The position numbers and the translations under genes were made by a program. This document shows positions 31,381-40,745 of a stretch of 64,000 bases of DNA, piece after piece. The notes beneath the pieces were generated by a model. That model was not told the DNA's origin and made no database searches. It saw only the letters and a list, made by a program, of their open reading frames with translations. The first letter of the stretch is position 1, and each line of letters opens with the position of its first letter. The DNA is taken from contig JAFDVI010000053.1 in NCBI GenBank assembly GCA_018269055.1, positions 49,239 to 113,238 on the forward strand, in the 5' to 3' direction. Source of the DNA: Acidobacteriota bacterium. Its GTDB lineage: Bacteria > Acidobacteriota > Blastocatellia > RBC074.

Positions 31381-33885
31381 ATGCTGAAAAAGATTCTCCC
31401 CAGACCTTCGCGCGGTGTAGCCATCACATTGCTCCTGCTTTCTCCGCTGGCTTATTTCTTCGGAACCTGGCTGGTGTTGAAGTACGACGCTTCCGCGCGA
31501 AGCGGGATGGCGGTTGACCGCGCGCAAGCCATCGCGATTGCGGCAAAAGTTGCCGCTTCCAGTGGTATTAACCTCACCAACTGGAGCAGCATCTGCTGGG
31601 TCAAATCCAATAACGATCTATATTATTACCAACAACTGCCAGGCAACGCCGAACGTGACCTTTCCCGAAAAGTGTTGCCGGCTTCTACACTCGCCGTTCT
31701 ATTTCGCTCTCCCGATCGCAATGAGAATTTTGAAGTTGAAATAAACTTCACCGGTCAGGTGATTGGCTTCAGTCACAAATCGCCGAAATCCGGCGATGCC
31801 GAAGATTTCGGAGACGCCGAAGCAAAAAAGATCGCTGAAGACGCGTTGAAGCGCCGATTGGCAACCGTGAACTTTCCCTTTTCGGGGGAATTGGTTCTGG
31901 ATGCTCCGCCACCTTCCGGTCCCGCAGGGCCTGGCCGATTGCGCCCCAATGGAGTCAATCGAAAGTACACCTGGAAATGGCCACTGACTTCTATCCCTGA
32001 ATTGTCGCTGGAAAGCGTGTTGATCGTGAATGGCGGGAATCTGGTTACGGACCGGCTGCAGGCGAGGGTGGATCCTGGCTTTGTCAAGGCTCACCACAAC
32101 CCTCGAACCTGGCTGAAAGTCATCAGCGTCATCGCTTTTTGCCTGGTGGTCGCCCTCAGTGTAATTTTTGGAATTTACCGCTTCGTGCAACGCGCGCGGC
32201 AAAAGGAGGTTTCTTACCAGCGCGTGTTGGTGTTGGTAGTGGGCTTTGCCACAGCGATGTCCAGCTTCGTGCTGGTATCTGATTTTGTTGTCGCGCAGGT
32301 CGCGGTCAATCCGGGGTTTCCTGTGCCGGATTGGGTAATCCAGTTTTCGACAGCAATGTTTTATCTGGTGATTGGATTGTTTGTGGGCATGGCGTACGGC
32401 GGCGGCGAAGGCGATATCCGCGAAGCGTATCCGGGCAAGCTCACGTCGCTGGATGCTTTTTTGGATGGAAAAATCTTTTCCCGCAATGTCGCGCGATCTG
32501 TGATTTCGGGGTTTGCCATCGGTGGCTGGTGGATGCTTGGATTCCGGTTGGCAACATTGCCCTGGACGCTGATTCCAGGAAAAGGCGAGCCGCCGGAAAC
32601 CTTGATGAGCGCCTGGGTCGGATACGTTCCTGCATTCGCTGCGTTTGCTGCCTGGCCAACGGACGTGATGGTTGTGATTGTGATCGGCTTGCTTGTTCCA
32701 TTGCCATTCTTTTTGCGAAGACAAAAGCTGGGGCGAGCCAGAATGCTGTTCATTTTCCTGTTCATCTGGGCTTCCTGCGCTGCCCCGTACATGGATTTTC
32801 GCCCTTGGGAAGGAACCTTGCTCGCCGCAACCGTGCGGGCAGCGCTGGTGCTGGTCGCGTTTCTGAGCTTCGATTTGCTGACGGCGATTATTGCTATTTC
32901 AGTTCCGACGTTCTTTTCCTTTGCGCTTGGGTTGGTTGCCCAACCTGCCGCCTCCATACGAAATTCCGGACTGATTTCAATTTCAGTCGTCGTTTTGGCT
33001 TTGCTTGTCCAATTGTACTTTTTCTTCAAAGGCAAGATTTACACGGAAGAAGAAGTCGGGCCAGTGTATGCCAGGTTGTTGGCGGAGCGGCTTTCGATGC
33101 AAGCCGAAGTTTCAGCCGCCAGTCTGGCGCAGCAGCGGCTGATGCCGGCGGCGTTACCCAAAAGCAAATACTTTTCCATTGCCGCAAAGTGTTTGCCTGC
33201 GTTTGAAGTCGGCGGCGATTTTTATGATGTCTTTGAACTGGAACCCGGCAAGATCGGCGTATTGATAGCGGAAGGCGGCGGGCGCGGACTTGGTTCGGCG
33301 CTATCCATCGCCTTTGCCAAAGGCTTTTTGATGCCGAAAATTCTGGGCAATTCTCACGCGGATGATTCTCCCACAGAAGTCATTCGCGGATTGCAAAGCC
33401 GTCTGGCGACCTTGTTGGATGAAGATTCGTCTGTGGGGTTGGCGTATGTCGTGATTGATGCCAGCGATGGACGGTTGCGGTATGCCCGAACCGGATCGTA
33501 TCCGGCTGTGACGATTGGGAAGAAAATTCAGCCCGGCGTCTTGGAGCATACTACGGAAACGCAAATCCGATTTTCCGTCCGAGGCGACGCAAGTAAACAT
33601 GTTACTGTCATCGAAGGTTCGCAGACGCTGGACGAAGGCGACAGCGTCGTGATTTACACGGACGGATTGGCAAAATACTGGCATCAGGAAAAGAAATCTC
33701 CGGACGCAGAGCTTGCCGACGTGCTGCAAACGAACAGCGAAAAAGACGCTGACGGGTTACAGAAAGCATTGGCCGACAGCCTGAATAAATGCTCGCAGCG
33801 CGCACGAAGGCAAGGTTCCGAAGACGACTTGACGGCGTTCATTGTTCGCGTAGATAAAATCGAAACGGAACTGATTGGACCATAG
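31381..33885 (+). CDS. Membrane PP2C/SpoIIE-type protein with altered active site
   Basis: The N-terminal half has an extracytoplasmic segment after one membrane helix and then several membrane helices (about residues 245-560). The C-terminal 240 residues are a SpoIIE/RsbU-type phosphatase domain (QQRLMPA, VGGDFYDVF). Compared with its downstream paralogue, the metal-binding motif ADVSGKGVP reads AEGGGRGLG, AGHNP reads TGSYP, and YSDGITEA reads YTDGLAKY. GGDFYD and DDLT remain. Activity may be lost or changed. The ATG at 31381 (or a TTG at 31372) starts right after the preceding gene. Confidence 0.8.
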   Translation: MLKKILPRPSRGVAITLLLLSPLAYFFGTWLVLKYDASARSGMAVDRAQAIAIAAKVAASSGINLTNWSSICWVKSNNDLYYYQQLPGNAERDLSRKVLPASTLAVLFRSPDRNENFEVEINFTGQVIGFSHKSPKSGDAEDFGDAEAKKIAEDALKRRLATVNFPFSGELVLDAPPPSGPAGPGRLRPNGVNRKYTWKWPLTSIPELSLESVLIVNGGNLVTDRLQARVDPGFVKAHHNPRTWLKVISVIAFCLVVALSVIFGIYRFVQRARQKEVSYQRVLVLVVGFATAMSSFVLVSDFVVAQVAVNPGFPVPDWVIQFSTAMFYLVIGLFVGMAYGGGEGDIREAYPGKLTSLDAFLDGKIFSRNVARSVISGFAIGGWWMLGFRLATLPWTLIPGKGEPPETLMSAWVGYVPAFAAFAAWPTDVMVVIVIGLLVPLPFFLRRQKLGRARMLFIFLFIWASCAAPYMDFRPWEGTLLAATVRAALVLVAFLSFDLLTAIIAISVPTFFSFALGLVAQPAASIRNSGLISISVVVLALLVQLYFFFKGKIYTEEEVGPVYARLLAERLSMQAEVSAASLAQQRLMPAALPKSKYFSIAAKCLPAFEVGGDFYDVFELEPGKIGVLIAEGGGRGLGSALSIAFAKGFLMPKILGNSHADDSPTEVIRGLQSRLATLLDEDSSVGLAYVVIDASDGRLRYARTGSYPAVTIGKKIQPGVLEHTTETQIRFSVRGDASKHVTVIEGSQTLDEGDSVVIYTDGLAKYWHQEKKSPDAELADVLQTNSEKDADGLQKALADSLNKCSQRARRQGSEDDLTAFIVRVDKIETELIGP

Positions 33886-33917
33886 AAGAACACGAAAGAC
33901 GCATGGAGATTGACTGA

Positions 33918-36335
33918 ATGAAATTGCGAGGCTGGTTGGCATTAATTACTATTTCCGTCATTGGCTATGCGGCAACATTTCTTTTGTTTCCGAAGGTAAT
34001 GCCTGCTGCTCGCTGGAACCTGAGTGTTGATCACAACTCCGCTATTTCCATTGCGAAGCAAGCCGCGCGCGATTTTGGAATCAACGATACCAATTGGGAA
34101 AACGCCGGTTCCGGATTGAACTTAGCAGATGTTTCCGCTGAATACAGCCGTCGCCGCGAAACATATCTGGCCGCAGAGCCAAATGGAGTTGGTCAGGGCT
34201 TTTTCACGCCCGTAGACGTCACGGTCAAACTAATTGATTTCAAAACCCAGCGGAAAGCCGCAGTCGTCGTCAATTCCAAAGGACAATTGCTGGAATTTGA
34301 AACCTCCATTCGCCAAGCCAGGAAAGGCACTCCGGAAAACGAACAAGTTTTGCCTGAAAAAACTTCCGATGCGGACATGCAGTTGGCTGAATTAACCGTC
34401 AAAAAGTTGTGGGGAGATAAAATTTTGAGTGCGGCGAAACTGGTCGAAGCCAGCGTAACACGCCAGGGATCGCGCTTTGTTTGGAAAACCGAAGACGCGC
34501 GAATGAGATTGTTAGCCAAGTCTTTGGTGCAAGACGGCAAGATTCAACAGGTTTCTTTAGAGCAGGAATTCACTTCACTGTTTGAATCCGAATTCAGCTC
34601 TCAGCGCAGCACGCTCAACAAGGTTTTGTCGAACGCCGAAGGGGTGGTGATTTGGCCGCCGATTTTCCTGGTGGCGATTTTTTACTTTATCGGCGTAGCG
34701 TTGAAACGAATTCAACACAAACAGGCGCTAGTTTTTCTGGCCGTCGTGTTTGTGCTGGTCGCAGCTTATAACTGGTTGCAGGGCGTGACTGTCGGCATAG
34801 ACGAAGGAACGCAGGCAGGCGGCAATTATTGGGTGGTCAAGCTCTTTTCGTGGTTTTTCTTTTTAATAGGGATGCTGTTCATTGCCGGTTCGCTTTACTT
34901 TGTTTGGGCAGCCGGAGAATCTCTGGCAATTCGAATTCCCGACCGCCGAACGATCAGCCTTGAGTTGATTTTGAAAGGCAGGCTGCTGACAAAACCCGTT
35001 GCCCGCAGCATTGCAGTCGGTTTGTTGACGGGCGGGATCGTCATTGTCATTCCGCTCGCATTGGCTGCCAGTGGCATGTTCAGTCGAATGGTGCTCGACT
35101 CTAATGGTCTGGAAGACAGCCTGATTTCCCCTTTTCCCGCGCTATCGCTGGCTTTGAATGGACTCCAATACCTCGGCTTTGTGCTGTTTGCGTTCGGAGT
35201 GCCATTGATCCTGGCCTATGTGAAGCGTCCCGTTTGGGCCAAGGCGTTGACTTATCTTGTGGTTTGTTTGGGACTGATCGGGTCCGTGCTTGTTTATATC
35301 TCGGTGCCGGGATTGATTGTGGCCACTCTGCTGATTTCGCTGGCGCTGACAATCACTTATTTCCGTGGAGATTTGCTGGCGGCAATCGCCAGCCTGGGAG
35401 CGGCACAGGCTGCCTTTGGAGCGGCAGCAATGATGTCCCAGCCGCTAGGTTCATTGAAGTCGGCTGCCTGGAGAGTGGTTGCCACTATCGCAGGCATGAC
35501 TGTCGTGTCACTGATTGGGGTTTGGAAGCTGCGAGAAGTCGGCAAGGAAGAAACGGCGATCCCGATACAGTTGCTGGAAACGCGTGACGAACGCGAACGA
35601 TTGAAAGCCGAATTTGGCGTGGCGCAACGAGCGCAACAACAGATGTTGCCCGATGCTCCGCCGCAGATTCCCGGCCTGGATATTGCTGCCGTTTGTTACC
35701 CCTCAAAGGAAGTTGGCGGCGACCTTTATGACTTTCTTTCTTTGCCCGACGGCAAACTGGGCGTCGTTGTCGCGGACGTTTCCGGCAAAGGTGTTCCGGC
35801 TTCGTTGTACATGACCTTGACGAAAGGCTTGCTTGAATCCGTTTCTGAAGCGACCAGCGATCCGGGAGAAATTCTGCGCGAAGTGAACCGGCATTTATAC
35901 GATGTTTGCCGCCGCAAAATGTTCGTCACGTTGTTTTTGGGAGTGATTGATCCTGTCACCAAGCGGTTGACGTATGCGCGAGCCGGTCATAATCCGACAG
36001 TCTTTCGCAGACCCTCCGGAGAAACCAAACTGCTGCGTGCTGGTGGGATTGGTTTGGGGCTGAACAGCGGCAAGATTTTCGACCAGACGTTGAAAGTTGA
36101 AACTGTCCAGTTGGCCGTGAATGACAAATTATATTTTTACTCCGACGGCATCACCGAAGCGATGAATCCGAAAAACGAAGAATATGGTGAAGAGCGGTTG
36201 ATGGAATTGGCCGAACGGTTGGATTCAGTCGGAGCAAACGAAGCGCGCGATGTTGTGCTCAACGATGTAAAACAGTTTCTTGATTCAAACCAACCTCAGG
36301 ACGATCAAACATTGGTCATCATCAAAGTCACCTGA
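33918..36335 (+). CDS. Membrane PP2C/SpoIIE-type serine phosphatase
   Basis: The 805-residue protein is a paralogue of the preceding gene, with the same layout: one N-terminal helix, an extracytoplasmic region to about residue 240, several membrane helices to about 540, then a linker and a SpoIIE/RsbU phosphatase domain. Here the catalytic motifs are standard: QQQMLPDAPPQIPG, VGGDLYDF, ADVSGKGVPASL, RAGHNP, YSDGITEAMN and DDQTLVIIKV. RsbU-like enzymes dephosphorylate anti-sigma-factor antagonists and so start partner-switching. No anti-sigma kinase or antagonist gene is in this window. Confidence 0.88.
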   Translation: MKLRGWLALITISVIGYAATFLLFPKVMPAARWNLSVDHNSAISIAKQAARDFGINDTNWENAGSGLNLADVSAEYSRRRETYLAAEPNGVGQGFFTPVDVTVKLIDFKTQRKAAVVVNSKGQLLEFETSIRQARKGTPENEQVLPEKTSDADMQLAELTVKKLWGDKILSAAKLVEASVTRQGSRFVWKTEDARMRLLAKSLVQDGKIQQVSLEQEFTSLFESEFSSQRSTLNKVLSNAEGVVIWPPIFLVAIFYFIGVALKRIQHKQALVFLAVVFVLVAAYNWLQGVTVGIDEGTQAGGNYWVVKLFSWFFFLIGMLFIAGSLYFVWAAGESLAIRIPDRRTISLELILKGRLLTKPVARSIAVGLLTGGIVIVIPLALAASGMFSRMVLDSNGLEDSLISPFPALSLALNGLQYLGFVLFAFGVPLILAYVKRPVWAKALTYLVVCLGLIGSVLVYISVPGLIVATLLISLALTITYFRGDLLAAIASLGAAQAAFGAAAMMSQPLGSLKSAAWRVVATIAGMTVVSLIGVWKLREVGKEETAIPIQLLETRDERERLKAEFGVAQRAQQQMLPDAPPQIPGLDIAAVCYPSKEVGGDLYDFLSLPDGKLGVVVADVSGKGVPASLYMTLTKGLLESVSEATSDPGEILREVNRHLYDVCRRKMFVTLFLGVIDPVTKRLTYARAGHNPTVFRRPSGETKLLRAGGIGLGLNSGKIFDQTLKVETVQLAVNDKLYFYSDGITEAMNPKNEEYGEERLMELAERLDSVGANEARDVVLNDVKQFLDSNQPQDDQTLVIIKVT

Positions 36336-36361
36336 TCGGTTTGCAGTCGGTGTAAGGAAGT

Positions 36362-36421
36362 GGAGCGGGTTCTTTTACCCGCTCCAGGGTAAATTTCCAG
36401 TCGGCGGATAAAGAATCCGCC
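36362..36421. terminator. Two stem-loops between convergent genes
   Basis: GGAGCGGGT/ACCCGCTCC (36362-36385) and GGCGGAT/ATCCGCC (36403-36421) lie between the converging phosphatase and globin genes. They probably terminate transcription from either side. Confidence 0.6.
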
Positions 36422-36452
36422 ATACACTCGATTGAAAATTGCTCTAAGCTTC

Positions 36453-37436
36453 TTATTTCTTCATCGCCTTTGATCCTTTTGTGACTCCTAACGGCGGAGC
36501 CGGTTTGAATTTCTTGGGCAGTTCGGTTCCGGTTGCACTTGTGTCGTATTTTGATCTGACGACGTCGCCTCTCAAAGCGGCCAATGCACTGAGCAATTCC
36601 CTCTTTTCTCGTTCTCCAACTTTGAATTTGTCGAGAGATTTGACCAGGTCTTCGACCAAGGCTTTGAATTCACCGCCTGTCACACGCATGTGCTTATGAG
36701 CTTCCTTCATATCCAGCCCTTTGTATTGGCAAGGCCCGCCAGTCGCGTTGCAGACGAAGTCCTTGAGGTTGGCAACCAAGCGCGCGGCGTCGCTCCGAGC
36801 AAACTTCTTGTTGATGCGAGAGTCGGCGAGCACGTTCCCGGCGAAGTCTTCAACGACTGCTGAGATTGCCGGCATTCCACCAAGACGATCATAAAGAGAA
36901 CCGGTTTTCGCGGGCGCAGGCGAAGCAGCAGCAGAAGAAGTAGCAGGCGTTCCTAACGGCGGGGCGGGTTTGAACCCGGCTGGCAATTCGGCGCCGGTTG
37001 CCTTCGATTCGCTTTCGACTATGTCGCCTCGCAATCCGCCCAGCGCGCCAAGCAGTTCGTTCTTTTCTTTCTCCGGCACTTTGAACTTATCCAGCGTTTT
37101 GACCAGATCTTCGACCAGGGCATTAAATTCGCCGGCTGTCGTTCCCATATTCTTGTGGGACTCTTTCATGCTCAAGCCTTTGTATTGGCAAGGGCCGCCC
37201 GTAGCGAAGCAGACAAAATCCTTGAGGTTGGCAAGCAAGCGTGCAGGATCACTTTTGGCGAATTTTTTGTTGATGCGAGAGTCGGCGAGCACGTTCCCGG
37301 CAAAGTCTTCAACGACTGCTGAGATCGCGTCTTTGCCACCGAGGCGTTCGTAGAGTGATTTCGATTGAGCCAATGCGGAGACGAAAAAGATCATCAATAA
37401 ACATAAGCCCAGAACCATGGTTTTCATGCGTTTCAC
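36453..37436 (-). CDS. Exported tandem truncated-hemoglobin (two globin domains)
   Basis: The 327-residue protein has a signal peptide ([20 protein letters not shown], cleavage after SALA) and two group-1 truncated globin domains at about residues 28-150 and 200-315, joined by a proline/alanine linker. Each has YERLGG or YDRLGG, the GGPCQYKG turn and the proximal histidine ([16 protein letters not shown]). The usual B10 tyrosine (FY in the family) is alanine in both (EDFAGNV), and both carry two cysteines nine positions apart. Start: a GTG with GGAGG at a spacing of nine; the downstream ATGs are too far from it. The protein probably binds heme in the periplasm, for oxygen, NO or peroxide chemistry. 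Confidence 0.85.
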   Translation of the reverse strand: MKRMKTMVLGLCLLMIFFVSALAQSKSLYERLGGKDAISAVVEDFAGNVLADSRINKKFAKSDPARLLANLKDFVCFATGGPCQYKGLSMKESHKNMGTTAGEFNALVEDLVKTLDKFKVPEKEKNELLGALGGLRGDIVESESKATGAELPAGFKPAPPLGTPATSSAAASPAPAKTGSLYDRLGGMPAISAVVEDFAGNVLADSRINKKFARSDAARLVANLKDFVCNATGGPCQYKGLDMKEAHKHMRVTGGEFKALVEDLVKSLDKFKVGEREKRELLSALAALRGDVVRSKYDTSATGTELPKKFKPAPPLGVTKGSKAMKK

Positions 37437-37737
37437 GTATTTTTTCCTCCAACAGAAGTGAATGTCACCGGGTCTGGGGCACCCGGAGCAATGAAGTCTG
37501 CTAAGCATCGGCCCGCAAGATTGCGTGCCGGACACACGACTTCGGTGTTCGCTATGCAAGCGAGACAACAGCAGGATCAGATTGTCGGGGCTTATAGGGG
37601 CGGGGTAATTACGGTGAGGAGGGAAAAATGGAGGAGGTAAAGAATTGATGGAAGCAACGCGCGAATACTACTACAGCGACGGCATTTCCGAAACTTCAAT
37701 TTTAGTTATTCCATGGCTGATCACTGTCGCTGCTAAC
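37437..37737. other. Intergenic region upstream of the globin gene
   Basis: About 300 bp without a gene I can support. It must hold the globin gene promoter on the minus strand. I see no clear promoter boxes and no terminator hairpin downstream of the cupin gene. Confidence 0.4.
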
Positions 37738-38163
37738 TCAGTAGGCGTCTTTCGGCGGATTTTCGACAAACCAATCCGAGATTGCGGACATATTGGTTTC
37801 AAAATCTCCGGGAATCGAAAAGTTCAAAGCGCCAGCACGGGCCGAGCTTCGGTTTTCAAAATCATGCGTCATGCCTCCCGGCGCCAGAACAAATGAACCT
37901 TCGGGAGCATCAATCCAACGATCTCCGATCAAAAAACTCATTGTCCCTTCGATAACGAAGAAAATGTCGTCTTCTTCATGCGAATGCGCTCCGGGGCCTT
38001 GGGTATGAGGTTCTAACCACCACTCAGAAATGGAGTAGCGTTTATTGGTTTCTTCTCCGTCGGCTTTGAAAATCGCGCTGATGCGTCCCATCGGATAAGA
38101 ACGCCCTTCGCCTGGAAGCAAAAAGATTCCGCCTCGTTCAGTGGAATTTGTGTTGTCGTTCAT
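37738..38163 (-). CDS. Cupin-domain protein
   Basis: The 141-residue protein is a single cupin barrel. Motif 1 is AHSHEEDDIFFVIEG (the metal-binding H-x-H and E) and motif 2 is PGGMTHDFEN with the last histidine, so a metal site is likely intact. Function cannot be assigned further: small cupins range from isomerases to dioxygenases. The ATG at 38163 has AGAAGG upstream and is preferred over a frame that starts in front of it. The gene follows the small membrane protein by 34 nt on the same strand. Confidence 0.8.
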   Translation of the reverse strand: MNDNTNSTERGGIFLLPGEGRSYPMGRISAIFKADGEETNKRYSISEWWLEPHTQGPGAHSHEEDDIFFVIEGTMSFLIGDRWIDAPEGSFVLAPGGMTHDFENRSSARAGALNFSIPGDFETNMSAISDWFVENPPKDAY

Positions 38164-38197
38164 TTGCCTTCTCGAAATACTTCGGTTTAGGTTTCGG

Positions 38198-38662
38198 CTA
38201 TTTTGCACGCCAGCGCGCAGCCAGTGCAATCGGCCAGCCGACGCACATTATGTGGACGATCATTCCGGTTGCAATTGTCTGCCAGGAAAAGTTTTGCTTG
38301 AAAGAAATTGCCGAAAGCGGCAGCACGATCAATTGCATAAACCAGAACACGGCGATGCCGAATAGCGCTCCGTTCAACCAGGGACGCGCCACCAACCAAT
38401 GCAATTTGCTTCCTGCCAGACAAAAAACAGTGGCGGCTCCAAAGGCAATCACGAAATGCAGCACAACACCGAGCGCAGCAGTTTTATATCCGCCATTAAA
38501 TGCCGCACGGCCCAGCAACCCGCTGGCGATGGATTGTCCAATTCGCACTGGTGTAACTCCGCGAGAAGCGTTCGTGACGCAAGCCGCAGTGAAGTCAAGA
38601 ACACCCGCGCTTAGCCCGCCCAGCACTATGGCTTGTCCGGTTTGAGAAAGTCCGAAATTCAT
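38198..38662 (-). CDS. Small integral membrane protein, unknown function
   Basis: The 154-residue protein has about four membrane helices (QAIVLGGLSAGVLDFTAA, AALGVVLHFVIAFGAATVF, GALFGIAVFWFMQLIVL, ATGMIVHIMCVGWPIAL). I do not recognise a function; it resembles uncharacterised DUF-type membrane proteins. Its first codons overlap the end of the AraC/GyrI regulator by 4 bp, so the two are translationally coupled and the membrane protein may be the regulator's main target or partner. Confidence 0.7.
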   Translation of the reverse strand: MNFGLSQTGQAIVLGGLSAGVLDFTAACVTNASRGVTPVRIGQSIASGLLGRAAFNGGYKTAALGVVLHFVIAFGAATVFCLAGSKLHWLVARPWLNGALFGIAVFWFMQLIVLPLSAISFKQNFSWQTIATGMIVHIMCVGWPIALAARWRAK

Positions 38663-39531
38663 TGAATTGGTATCCTGATTTCTGTCCGCAATTCTTCCGG
38701 CGGAACCTGTTTTTTGTTGTTGAGGTAAATCTCGAACGGCGCAGTGTTTCTTAAAGATTTCCCCGATGAAGGAAGCCAGTCTCTATAAAGCCAGTTCCAG
38801 TGTTGCCAGAGCGTTTCATACGAACCTTGATGAATTGACACAGCCCATTTGCCGCCGGGAATCTTCACACGGCGCACTTCCTCATTCATTTCCGGCAATT
38901 CACCCTTATAAAGAAACCCTGCTTGATAACGGGCTTCAGCATCTGGAACGAGATTGGCCTCGTCGGGACACATTCCGATGGATTCGCCCAGGGCGGAGCG
39001 GCAATTTACGCGTTTGATTTCTTCCACCAACAGTCGAAACGCATCCGTCGCCGCTTGATTAAAATTTTGATCAATCAACCCCTTGCGCTCTACAACGATG
39101 GCTGTTTGAGAATGCATCTTACAGATTTCCACCTTGGCTGCGGTTCTGGCAAGAGAATGTGTCCGCGTTTGTGGAAGCAGCGGAACACAGGGTTGTTTGC
39201 GAAATTGTGTTGGCGAACAGTGGAGATATTTTCTAAACGCGCGCGATAAGGAGGAGCCAGAATCGAATCCGCATTCCAGAGCCACTTCGGTGAGCGTGAA
39301 ATCACCTTCCTGAATCAATTCAACCGCATAGATCAGCCGACGTCGCTGCAAAAAGGAAAACATCGTTTCGCCCGTCAACGCACGGAAGATACGGTGAAAG
39401 TGAAATGCAGAAATTCCGGCAATGTCGGCCAGGGACTCTGTCGTCCACTCACCGCCCGGGTTTCTGATGATCACTTTGATGATTCGATTGATACGTTCGC
39501 GATATTCCGGCTCGAACATGGGGCAGATCAT
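38659..39531 (-). CDS. AraC regulator with GyrI-like effector domain
   Basis: Residues 1-115 are the two helix-turn-helix units (SLADIAGISAFHFHRIFRAL and LTEVALECGFDSGSSLSRAF, closing with SPTQFRK). Residues 125-290 form a GyrI-like small-molecule binding domain (GKWAVSIHQGSYETLWQHW, PFEIYLNN). Proteins of this build (Rob/SoxS-like with GyrI) often sense drugs or organic compounds and induce pumps or detoxifying genes. Start may be at 39531 or at the second methionine (39519). It is the first gene of a small run with the membrane protein and cupin. Confidence 0.88.
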   Translation of the reverse strand: MICPMFEPEYRERINRIIKVIIRNPGGEWTTESLADIAGISAFHFHRIFRALTGETMFSFLQRRRLIYAVELIQEGDFTLTEVALECGFDSGSSLSRAFRKYLHCSPTQFRKQPCVPLLPQTRTHSLARTAAKVEICKMHSQTAIVVERKGLIDQNFNQAATDAFRLLVEEIKRVNCRSALGESIGMCPDEANLVPDAEARYQAGFLYKGELPEMNEEVRRVKIPGGKWAVSIHQGSYETLWQHWNWLYRDWLPSSGKSLRNTAPFEIYLNNKKQVPPEELRTEIRIPIQ

Positions 39532-39586
39532 AGCAACGGAGAATAATGGAGGCTTGGCAATTCTTGCGGTTTGTATTGCCGCCCGT

Positions 39587-40735
39587 TCATTTGCCGAAGC
39601 GGCAAATCTGACTGATCACCATCTGCTGATCTTCCTGGCTCAAATCAAAGTAAAAAGGTAATCGGAGCAACCTGTCGCTGACGGATTCTGTGACGGGACA
39701 ATCGCCTTCTTTCCCGCCGAATTTGCGACCCATTGTGGACAGGTGAAGAGGTAAGTAATGAAAGACACTTAGGATTCCCTGGCGGCGAAGATGAGCGATC
39801 AACTCCTGCCGCAGAGTTAAAGAAGGTATCAGTAAATAAAACATGTGGTAGCTTTGCTCACAGTGCTTTGGAATTGTCGGCAGGCCGACGTTGTTTGTTT
39901 CTGCCCAACCCGCCAACTCTCTGTGATAAGTCAGCCAGATTTCTTTTCGACGAGCCTGGATCCGATCTCGCGCTTCCAGTTGGGCCAGTAAAAATGCCGC
40001 CAGCATGTCCGAAGGCAAATAACTGGAACCAATGTCCACCCAGGAATACTTGTCTACTTGGCCGCGGAAGAAACGGCTTCGATTCGTTCCCTTCTCTCGA
40101 ATGATTTCAGCTCGTTCAATATCTTCAGGATTGTTTATCAACAACGCACCGCCTTCACCGCAAGAGAAATTCTTGGTTTCGTGAAAACTCTGTGTGGCAA
40201 ATCTGCCAAAAGTCCCAAGAAATTGGCCTTTGTATTTTGCGAACAGTCCATGTGCATTGTCTTCAATCACAGACAATCTATGTTCTTGGCTGATCTCCAG
40301 GATTCGATCCATCTCACAACCGATTCCTGCATAATGGATTGGAAGAATTACCTTGGTGTGATTCGTTATCAGACTGACAATTTTATTTTCATCAAGATTT
40401 AGGGTGTCGGCTCGAATGTCTGCAAAAACAGGGCGAGCGCCTCTGAGCACAAAAGCGTTGATTGTTGAAACAAAGGTAAACGAAGGAACGATAACTTCAT
40501 CACCTGGCCTCACATTTGCCAGCAACGCAGCCATTTCAAGCGCGTGCGTGCACGAAGTCGTCAACAAGGCTTTCTTTATTCCCAAAGCCTCTTCCAACAA
40601 CCGATGACATCGTTTGGTGAATTCTCCATCGCCGGAAATATGGCTATTGGCGATTGCGCGGGCAAGGTTCTCCATCTCATTCCCCACAACGCTGGGGCGA
40701 TTGAAGGGAATCGTAATTGGAGGGTATGAATTCAT
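39587..40735 (-). CDS. rffA: TDP-4-keto-6-deoxyglucose aminotransferase (WecE-like)
   Basis: This is a PLP enzyme of the DegT family, 382 residues. The start PPITIPFNRPSVVGNE, the segment LTTSCTHALEMAALL, the catalytic lysine in FHETKNFSCGEGGALL and EVIVPSFTFVSTINAF closely match WecE, which makes TDP-4-amino-4,6-dideoxy-D-galactose. The next gene upstream in the operon is the acetyltransferase that works on this product, which strengthens the assignment. It is the last gene of the polysaccharide run. Confidence 0.88.
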   Translation of the reverse strand: MNSYPPITIPFNRPSVVGNEMENLARAIANSHISGDGEFTKRCHRLLEEALGIKKALLTTSCTHALEMAALLANVRPGDEVIVPSFTFVSTINAFVLRGARPVFADIRADTLNLDENKIVSLITNHTKVILPIHYAGIGCEMDRILEISQEHRLSVIEDNAHGLFAKYKGQFLGTFGRFATQSFHETKNFSCGEGGALLINNPEDIERAEIIREKGTNRSRFFRGQVDKYSWVDIGSSYLPSDMLAAFLLAQLEARDRIQARRKEIWLTYHRELAGWAETNNVGLPTIPKHCEQSYHMFYLLIPSLTLRQELIAHLRRQGILSVFHYLPLHLSTMGRKFGGKEGDCPVTESVSDRLLRLPFYFDLSQEDQQMVISQICRFGK

Positions 40736-40745
40736 AACTTACGAC

